Shown: one piece after another, positions 6,854 through 12,349 of the stretch
Layout of the letters: each line of letters starts with the position of its first letter
Numbering within the stretch: the stretch's first letter is position 1
Origin: Spirochaetia bacterium
GTDB lineage: Bacteria; Spirochaetota; Spirochaetia; PWKH01
NCBI GenBank assembly: GCA_021736505.1
Contig: JAIPFU010000036.1
Coordinates: 1-12,349 of the forward strand
Length of the DNA: 12,349 nt
Direction: 5' to 3'
Notes under the pieces: generated by a model
What the model was told of the DNA's origin: nothing
Database searches by the model: none
The model's input: only the letters and a program-made list of their open reading frames with translations
Position numbers and translations under genes: made by a program

Positions 6854-9757
6854 TCAGCCCGCTTTCTTCTGATTTTTTTGATCCTTCTGTGTTTTCTGCG
6901 TTTGCTTGGATCCCTGTTTTTGGGAAGCAGCAGATCCAGCCGCCTCCGCTTCACGCTGCTGTTTTGCAGCGGGATTATCCGATGCAGCGGCCGTATCCGA
7001 AGCGTCAGCCATCAGCATAGAGGTTTTTTCCCCGTTTTCTCTGTCCAAAGCATCGTTTTTTTGCTTATTCCGGGTATTCTCCGCTTCTTCGCCGCCGTAA
7101 TAGGCTCGCAGGTACATCTCCTTGATCTCCCTGATCAGAGGGTAGCGCGGGTTGGCGCCGGTGCACTGGTCATCGAAGGCCCGTTCGGAGAGCACATCAA
7201 CGTGATCCAGAAAGTCCTGCTCCGATACCCCCCAGTCCCTTATTGTGGAGGGGATATTCAGCTGCTTTTTGAGGGCAGCTATGGCCTTCAGGAGGCCGTT
7301 CACCCGCTCCATTTCGGTTTCGCCGGGGATCTGCAGAAACTCTGCTATGCGGGCATAGCGGGCTATCGCCGTGGGGTATTCGTACTGCGGGAAGGAGGCC
7401 TGCTTCACCGGATTGTCCACGGCGTTGAACTTGATGACCTCCTCGATCATCAGGGCGTTGGCCACTCCATGGGGGATGTGGAACGCTGCTCCCAATTTAT
7501 GTGCCATGGAGTGACATACTCCGAGGAAGGCGTTGGCAAAGGCCATTCCCGCCATGGAGGAAGCGTTGTGAACCTTTTCACGGGCCCGCCGGTCCTCCGC
7601 TCCCCTGCTGTAGGCGCCGGGAAGGTACTTGAAGAGGATGCGGATCGCCTCCAGAGAGATGCCGTTAGTGAAGTCGCTGGCCATGGTGGACGCGAAGGCC
7701 TCCAGCGCATGGGTCAACGCATCAATTCCGGACGCCGCCGTGAGACCGGCGGGCATAGACGCCGAGAGCTCAGAATCGATGATCGCCATATTCGGGGTCA
7801 GGGCATAATCCGCAATGGGGTACTTCAGCCCTGTCCGGTCATCCGTAACTACGGAGAAGGGGGTTACTTCGGAGCCGGTACCGGAGGTTGTGGGGATGGC
7901 TATCATCTCAGCTTTTTTCCCGATGTTCGGAAAGGAGTAGATCCGTTTGCGGATATCCATGAAACGGAGGGCGAGCCCTTCGAAGGATACCTCAGGGTGC
8001 TCATAGAGCAGCCACATAATCTTTGCGGCATCCATGGGAGAACCGCCGCCGAAACCGATAATCACATCCGGCTGGAAGGTGTTGAGGATCTTCAAGCCTT
8101 CATTGATGGTGCTCAGCGTCGGATCCGGCTTCACCTGATGAAAGCATTCGCAGTCCACCCCGAGATCATCGAGAACAGCGGTAATCTTATCCACATAGCC
8201 GTTGTCATAGAGAAAGGAATCGGTCACGATGAAGCAGCGCTTCTTGTCCTGCAGCTCCTGCAGAGCCACGGGGAGGCAGCCTGGTTTGAAATAGACTTTC
8301 GGCGGCACCCTGAACCACAGCATATTCTCTCTCCTCTCCGCAATGGTCTTGATATTCAGCAGGTGCTTCACTCCGACATTCTCACTCACCGAGTTATTCC
8401 CCCAGCTTCCGCAGCCCAGGGTAAGGGACGGCTCCAGCCGGAAATTGTAGATATCTCCGATAGCGCCCTGGGAGGAGGGCATATTCACCAGCACACGTCC
8501 GGTCTTCACCACTTCTCCGAAGCGGTCGATACGCTCCTGATTCTCCCGGTCCGTATACAGCACCGAGGTATGGCCGAAACCGCCGAGCTCCACAAGTTTT
8601 CTCGCCTTGTCCAAGCCCTCTTCGAAGGAGTCGCAGACATACATAGCGAGGCAGGGGGAGAGCTTTTCGTGGGCGAAGGGTTCGGCGGGGGAAATATCCG
8701 ATACTTCACCAATGAGCACTTTTGTCTCCTCCGGCACCGTGAACCCGGCGATCTCAGCCACTCTTGCCGCTTTCTGCCCGACTATTTGGGGATTTACACT
8801 TCCCCGTTTCGGATCGAGAATCACTTTCCGCAGTTTCTCAGTCTTTTCCTCTTCCAAGATGACGGCTCCGCGCCGGGAAAATTCTTCTTTCACCGCCTCA
8901 TACAGGCTCCTGTGAACGATTACCGACTGCTCGGAAGCACAGACAACACCGTTATCAAAGGTTTTACTCATAAGGATGGAGTTTACGGCCATCTTCACGT
9001 CCGCCGTCTCATCCAGCACTGCCGGCGTATTTCCAGCCCCTACTCCGATGGCCGGCCTGCCGGAGGAGTACGCCGCTTTAACCATTCCGGGACCGCCGGT
9101 GGCCAGGATCATGCTGATGCTTTCATGAGTCATCAGGGTCTGTGAAAGCTCCAGGGAGGGAACATCTATCCAGCCGATAATGTCCTCAGGAGCGCCGGCC
9201 TGTACAGCTGCATCCCGAATAATTCTCGCCGCCTCGACGGTGCACGCCTTTGCGCGAGGGTGGGGTGAAAAGACGATGGCGTTCCGTGTCTTCAGGGCGA
9301 TGAGAGCCTTGAATATCACCGTGGACGTCGGGTTCGTCGTGGGTATAATCCCGCAGATGACTCCCAGGGGCTCAGCTATCTTTTTAATCCCGAAGGATTC
9401 GTCCCGCTCCAGGATGCCGCAGGTAGGGGTATCTTTATATTTATTGAATATGAATTCCGAAGCGAAATGGTTTTTAATAACCTTGTCCTCGACAATTCCC
9501 ATCCCGGTCTCTTCCACGGCCAGTTTCGCCAGGGAGATCCGCTCTTCATTTGCCGCAATGGCGGCTATCCTGAATATTTCATCCACCTTTTCCTGAGAAA
9601 AGGATGCATAGCTTTTCTGCGCCGCTGATACACGCTCCAGCAGCTTCAGCAGTTCTTCATTACTGCTTACTGTCCCGCTGCTTGCGTTTGTGCTGCTCTG
9701 CTTTGTTTCTGCAAGCCTTGAGGATTTCTGAACTTTTTGGGCCTTTTCGGTATTCAT
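6854..9757 (-). CDS. adhE: Bifunctional acetaldehyde/alcohol dehydrogenase AdhE
   Basis: The 967-residue enzyme reduces acetyl-CoA to acetaldehyde and then ethanol with two NADH. The N-terminal CoA-acylating aldehyde dehydrogenase half has the catalytic Cys273 (NGVVCASEQ). The C-terminal half is an iron-dependent alcohol dehydrogenase with the nucleotide motif GFGGGSP (568-574) and probable Fe ligands D679, H683, H749 and H763 (GIDALTH, CHSMAH, PHG). E. coli AdhE is about 891 residues; the excess here is a Ser/Thr/Gln-rich start (about 33 residues) and a C-terminal tail of about 75, ending in a Gln/Lys repeat ([14 protein letters not shown]). ATG 9757 is chosen because GGAGG lies 5 nt before it; the in-frame ATG at 9769 has no ribosome site. 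AdhE usually forms filaments called spirosomes. The family assignment is certain. Confidence 0.97.
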   Translation of the reverse strand: MNTEKAQKVQKSSRLAETKQSSTNASSGTVSSNEELLKLLERVSAAQKSYASFSQEKVDEIFRIAAIAANEERISLAKLAVEETGMGIVEDKVIKNHFASEFIFNKYKDTPTCGILERDESFGIKKIAEPLGVICGIIPTTNPTSTVIFKALIALKTRNAIVFSPHPRAKACTVEAARIIRDAAVQAGAPEDIIGWIDVPSLELSQTLMTHESISMILATGGPGMVKAAYSSGRPAIGVGAGNTPAVLDETADVKMAVNSILMSKTFDNGVVCASEQSVIVHRSLYEAVKEEFSRRGAVILEEEKTEKLRKVILDPKRGSVNPQIVGQKAARVAEIAGFTVPEETKVLIGEVSDISPAEPFAHEKLSPCLAMYVCDSFEEGLDKARKLVELGGFGHTSVLYTDRENQERIDRFGEVVKTGRVLVNMPSSQGAIGDIYNFRLEPSLTLGCGSWGNNSVSENVGVKHLLNIKTIAERRENMLWFRVPPKVYFKPGCLPVALQELQDKKRCFIVTDSFLYDNGYVDKITAVLDDLGVDCECFHQVKPDPTLSTINEGLKILNTFQPDVIIGFGGGSPMDAAKIMWLLYEHPEVSFEGLALRFMDIRKRIYSFPNIGKKAEMIAIPTTSGTGSEVTPFSVVTDDRTGLKYPIADYALTPNMAIIDSELSASMPAGLTAASGIDALTHALEAFASTMASDFTNGISLEAIRILFKYLPGAYSRGAEDRRAREKVHNASSMAGMAFANAFLGVCHSMAHKLGAAFHIPHGVANALMIEEVIKFNAVDNPVKQASFPQYEYPTAIARYARIAEFLQIPGETEMERVNGLLKAIAALKKQLNIPSTIRDWGVSEQDFLDHVDVLSERAFDDQCTGANPRYPLIREIKEMYLRAYYGGEEAENTRNKQKNDALDRENGEKTSMLMADASDTAAASDNPAAKQQREAEAAGSAASQKQGSKQTQKTQKDQKNQKKAG

Positions 9758-9781
9758 AGGGGCCTCCATTAAATAATTTTT

Positions 9782-9810
9782 TATCGATAAATTTTTATCG
9801 ATTGGGTCAA
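9782..9810 (-). promoter_or_regulatory. Probable adhE promoter
   Basis: On the minus strand TTGACC (9810-9805) is a good -35 box. The -10 is less clear: TATCGA (9789-9784, spacer 15) or GATAAA (9785-9780, spacer 19). Both fall in or beside the palindrome at 9783-9802. The leader to ATG 9757 would be short and ends in GGAGG. Confidence 0.5.
9783..9802. promoter_or_regulatory. Perfect palindrome in the adhE promoter, candidate operator
   Basis: ATCGATAAA-TT-TTTATCGAT is a perfect inverted repeat with 9-bp arms. It fills the space between -35 and -10, where a bound repressor would block RNA polymerase. It does not match the Rex consensus (TTGTTAA-N4-TTAACAA), although Rex is the usual NADH-sensing regulator of adhE in anaerobes. 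The binding protein is unknown. Confidence 0.6.
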
Positions 9811-10053
9811 GGGAAGTTGAGAATTATTTTGTTATTTTTACTGTTTTATGCTGATGCTGCCGTTATCGGTTTTCAGAGGCAGACAGGAGTCGCCTAAATC
9901 CGCAGCGAGCAGCGGCTCCCCTTTCTAAGCAGAACCCCCAAGCGCAGCGCTTCGGCATCAGCATGGAGGTGTTTTATAGTATGTTTTATAGCGTGTTTTA
10001 TAGCGTGTTTTTTAGTGATTTCACTTTTGTATTGAGAGCTATATCCTTGGCAT
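9811..10053. other. Intergenic stretch between URO-D-family gene and adhE: hairpins and repeats, no gene
   Basis: It contains CCG/CGG (9860-9869 area), GGAGTCGC/GCGGCTCC (about 9887-9917, one G-T wobble) with CCGC/GCGG nested inside, the palindrome AAGCGC-A-GCGCTT (9940-9952) and the 12-bp tandem repeat at 9970. ATGCTGATG (9848-9856) recurs inverted as CATCAGCAT (9956-9964), framing the hairpins. No T-run follows any stem in the minus direction, so no clear terminator for the URO-D gene is visible. The plus-strand frame at 9963-10145 is only the tandem repeat translated. Confidence 0.55.
9970..10017. repeat. 12-bp tandem repeat, four copies
   Basis: Four units start at 9970, 9982, 9994 and 10006: TGTTTTATAGTA, TGTTTTATAGCG (twice) and TGTTTTTTAGTG. 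On the minus strand each reads like CGCTATAAAACA, so there are three evenly spaced TATAAAA boxes about one helical turn apart, within 85 bp downstream of the URO-D-family stop codon. Confidence 0.85.
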
Positions 10054-11277
10054 CTAAGAGTAGAAACCGTGTTCTTTTACGGCCTTCACCATGGCAAAGA
10101 GATTTTCATCAGGAGTTTCCCGAGGACACTGATCTCCCGTACTGAGAATAAAACCACCGTTCTCTCCAGCATCTTGTATAGCTTGTACTGAAGTACGATA
10201 CACGTCCCCCGGCGTTCCGTAAAGCATCACACTGGTTGTGTGGAGATTCCCCATCAAAGCAATATCCGCTCCTCGGGCCAGTTTTACCTCCCGCAGGTCC
10301 ACATCACCCATGGGAGCAATTTCCAGCGGGTTGATGCATTCAATATCCGTCTCATCAGCCAGTAAATCCACAAGAAGTCGAGATTTCCCACAACTGTGGA
10401 GCATCGTTGCTGTACCTGCCTCCTTTGCCATGGAGGACCAAAGCTTCAGGGAGGGGAGAACAAAACGCTTAACAAGTTCAGGAGAAGCCATGGTCAGCGT
10501 TCCGGATCCTCCGAACAAGACATAATCCGGCTGCTCCGCAAGATACAATTCCATTGCCCGAGTACCTGCCGCAAGATGGAGTTCGTGCCATTCTTCAAGA
10601 AGTTCCGGCTTATCATAATAGAGGTAGGTAAGGGTCTGAATACTGCCGGTAACAAAACCTTCCCAGTACTGGAAACCCGGATATCCGATGCTGAGACCAA
10701 AGGCCTGATCCTTCTCCCTGCAGGCATTACGGATACGATCAATTTTTTTATGATCAATATCACTGGGCGGCTGCAGCAGCCACCTGAAAGCCGGCCAGTC
10801 ACTCTCTACATCTTTCATAATACGATGCAGATGTGTCGGCGGTTCAGCTTCAAAACAGATAAGCTCCTCTGAGAGACTGCCATCGGGGGTATCATAATCA
10901 ATATGCTGAACCATAGCGTGTTTTTCCGGAAGATACCGCTGTTTTCTGCTGATAACTACGTGCTCCTCAGCATCTTCAACTTCTACTCCAAGATTACTTT
11001 TTCCTGATAGCAAATCATCTTTTTTATAGCGTCTCTCCTTATGGATCAAAGGAATTTCTGCACAGGATGCAATCCAAGCTTCAATACCGAAGAATTCAGC
11101 CGCATCTAAGTAAGCTCGCCATAAAGGAGGGTCCTCATTAAAATAGATATCCCAATAGGGTTTTCCCGTTTTTCTGCATGGTATGTAGTTTGAAATATCC
11201 GGTACACAGGGAACTCTATCAGGCTTCCCGTTTTTCATTGCTGTTAGGAACCGTTCTTTCTGTGTCACTTCTGCCAT
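10054..11277 (-). CDS. Uroporphyrinogen decarboxylase-family protein, MtaA/CmuA methyltransferase type
   Basis: A 407-residue URO-D-fold protein. The start TQKERFLTAMKNGKPDRVP matches the family's N-terminus. The late part carries HSCGKS (H294, C296) and GDQCPRETPDENL (C384), giving the H-x-C...C arrangement that binds zinc and activates a thiol in MtaA/MtbA/CmuA methyltransferases. It is therefore more likely a methyl-transfer or other corrinoid/thiol-dependent enzyme than the haem enzyme HemE. No corrinoid-binding protein gene is nearby, so the substrate is unknown. The frame extends to a TTG at 11337 with no ribosome site; ATG 11277 fits the family start better, although its ribosome site (AAAGG, adjacent) is also weak. 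It lies 95 bp after the alpha-mannosidase and may share its transcript. Confidence 0.85.
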   Translation of the reverse strand: MAEVTQKERFLTAMKNGKPDRVPCVPDISNYIPCRKTGKPYWDIYFNEDPPLWRAYLDAAEFFGIEAWIASCAEIPLIHKERRYKKDDLLSGKSNLGVEVEDAEEHVVISRKQRYLPEKHAMVQHIDYDTPDGSLSEELICFEAEPPTHLHRIMKDVESDWPAFRWLLQPPSDIDHKKIDRIRNACREKDQAFGLSIGYPGFQYWEGFVTGSIQTLTYLYYDKPELLEEWHELHLAAGTRAMELYLAEQPDYVLFGGSGTLTMASPELVKRFVLPSLKLWSSMAKEAGTATMLHSCGKSRLLVDLLADETDIECINPLEIAPMGDVDLREVKLARGADIALMGNLHTTSVMLYGTPGDVYRTSVQAIQDAGENGGFILSTGDQCPRETPDENLFAMVKAVKEHGFYS

Positions 11278-11372
11278 CCTTTTCTCTAAATCACTATTAT
11301 TACAGTATCTTTTCCACGCAATTCCATCACCCGCCAATCAAGAAGGAAACTTAATAGAAACTTGCGGGGAAC

Positions 11373-12349
11373 TCAGCTGCAAGAAAAGATCAGGGTGTAT
11401 ATCCCGCGGGGCTCTGCCTGAAATGTAAAGATATTTCCACTTCGTTCAACAGTGATCGTCTTTTTGATCCGTTTTTCCAGTACATCAGTGCATACTGCCT
11501 CTCTACAATTGAAGCCGACTCTCTCCGGCGCTTTCTCAGGCAGGGGTTCAGCAGCGTCGTCAAACAGACAGACAGAAACCTTTCCCCCTTCACCCTCAGC
11601 CTCATAGAGGCGCATGATAATCCCATCTCCATCCTCTTCCTTTTTCAGCGAAGAAAGAAGCACCGGGCCATCAACTGACACAAAAGACTTCTCCGCCGGC
11701 AAATATCCTGCATGCCTGCCGTGGGTTACCTGAACTAAATCTGAATTGTCTAAAAGGCCGTTGCTTATCAAGTCCTTGTCCGACGCAGCCCCTTTGAATA
11801 AGGAAAGGGTAAACTGCATACTATGCTCACCGAATTCGGGATACGGATCTGGATCAGATGAGCTGCGCAGCAGGGCAAGCCGGGTCATAGTATCCTCACA
11901 GCGGAAGGCATGTTTCCCCCTGGCAGTAAGCTGCAGCGTAGTTTCTCCCAGTTCTCTGGCGGCCCAGCTTAAGGCGGGGACATCCATGTGTTTCGGCGAT
12001 CGCCGCACAATCCCGAAGGGAATATCATAGCGAATGACTTCTCCCCTCCTCTCTGCTGCGGCGGAATCATCTTTCCCCAAACCAGCAATTCCGCTTTCAG
12101 GCTGGATGTGATTGAGGGAAAAAGCCAATTGCGGAATAGTCTCATGGTCACCGAGTTCAAGCCAGTCTGCTTCCAGTTCCCATCTCAGTGAGGAAGCTTC
12201 CTTATCCAGACTCACCTGCTGGCGGATAACTGAATTACCCCGTTTCAGCTTTGCCGATAGGGTGGACCGCAGGCTGTTCTGCTGTATCTGCACTTCCTGG
12301 GCACAGGGCGAGAAGGCTTCATCTGATGTTATTCTTCCTGCCTGCCAGG
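11373..12349 (-). CDS. Alpha-mannosidase, glycoside hydrolase family 38, C-terminal part, cut by window edge
   Basis: The frame is open to the right edge and ends with TGA at 11373, so about 325 residues of the C-terminus are visible. Numbered from the edge, YDIPFG (about 107-112), the tryptophan of ALSWAARELG (about 128) and LALLRSSSDPDP (about 157-168) followed by HSMQFTLSL match the beta-sandwich C-terminal domain of GH38 enzymes (typical forms: YEIPFG, LSLLRSP.YPDP, H.F.Y.L). The last 60 residues are a further beta domain. The catalytic domain with its nucleophile Asp and Zn site lies outside the window, so activity cannot be judged. A GTG at 12293 could be read as a start, but the frame continues beyond it. 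The role is likely mannoside breakdown; no signal is visible in this part. Confidence 0.85.
   Translation of the reverse strand, partial: WQAGRITSDEAFSPCAQEVQIQQNSLRSTLSAKLKRGNSVIRQQVSLDKEASSLRWELEADWLELGDHETIPQLAFSLNHIQPESGIAGLGKDDSAAAERRGEVIRYDIPFGIVRRSPKHMDVPALSWAARELGETTLQLTARGKHAFRCEDTMTRLALLRSSSDPDPYPEFGEHSMQFTLSLFKGAASDKDLISNGLLDNSDLVQVTHGRHAGYLPAEKSFVSVDGPVLLSSLKKEEDGDGIIMRLYEAEGEGGKVSVCLFDDAAEPLPEKAPERVGFNCREAVCTDVLEKRIKKTITVERSGNIFTFQAEPRGIYTLIFSCS

Noticed and set aside
6764..9145. 793-codon open frame on the plus strand opposite adhE
   Set aside because: It is the antisense shadow of a certain gene. Its product is a Gly/Arg/His-rich string with no recognisable domain, and there is no ribosome site or promoter.
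9780..9810. Rex operator upstream of adhE
   Set aside because: Rex sites of the TTGTTAA-N4-TTAACAA type were looked for because Rex often controls adhE; the palindrome present has different arms.
10054..11277. HemE, true uroporphyrinogen decarboxylase of haem synthesis
   Set aside because: The H-x-C...C zinc-site pattern and GDQCPRETPDENL ending fit the methyltransferase-like branch, and no other haem gene is nearby.

Overview
The window looks like part of the chromosome of a strictly anaerobic, fermentative bacterium. Nearly all its metabolic genes serve fermentation or redox balance: AdhE, two [FeFe]-hydrogenase-type proteins and thioredoxin-like [2Fe-2S] proteins. Strong AGGAGG ribosome sites, a ROK repressor, a GH38 alpha-mannosidase and this hydrogenase/phosphatase module would suit a free-living spirochaete or a clostridium. 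The sequence alone does not decide between them. Every gene I can support lies on the minus strand, so transcription runs from high to low coordinates.

Layout in transcription order. 12349-11373: C-terminal part of a GH38 alpha-mannosidase, cut by the window edge. 11277-10054: a uroporphyrinogen-decarboxylase-family protein of the MtaA/CmuA methyltransferase type. About 300 bp of hairpins and a 12-bp tandem repeat follow, then a promoter with a perfect palindrome. 9757-6854: adhE, bifunctional aldehyde/alcohol dehydrogenase with unusual hydrophilic tails at both ends. 6714-847: a five-gene module of [2Fe-2S] protein, PAS-containing sensory [FeFe] hydrogenase (HydS type), SpoIIE/PP2C phosphatase, second [2Fe-2S] protein and second [FeFe] hydrogenase. 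A 343-bp stretch rich in hairpins and short repeats follows, ending in a clear intrinsic terminator at 472-503. Beyond it the DNA is much more AT-rich. There a ROK-family repressor starts at 284 behind a perfect TTGACA/TATAAT promoter and runs off the left edge.

How the genes may work together (inference): the first hydrogenase-like protein has lost the proton-transfer cysteine and carries a PAS domain, so it probably senses H2 or redox state. The SpoIIE phosphatase would pass that signal on. The second hydrogenase keeps both cysteines and is probably catalytic. AdhE, just upstream, is the competing electron sink (NADH to ethanol). The block therefore looks like a switch between H2 and ethanol as fermentation outlets. 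I see no kinase, NuoF-type flavoprotein or HydEFG maturase in the window, so those parts must be elsewhere or absent.
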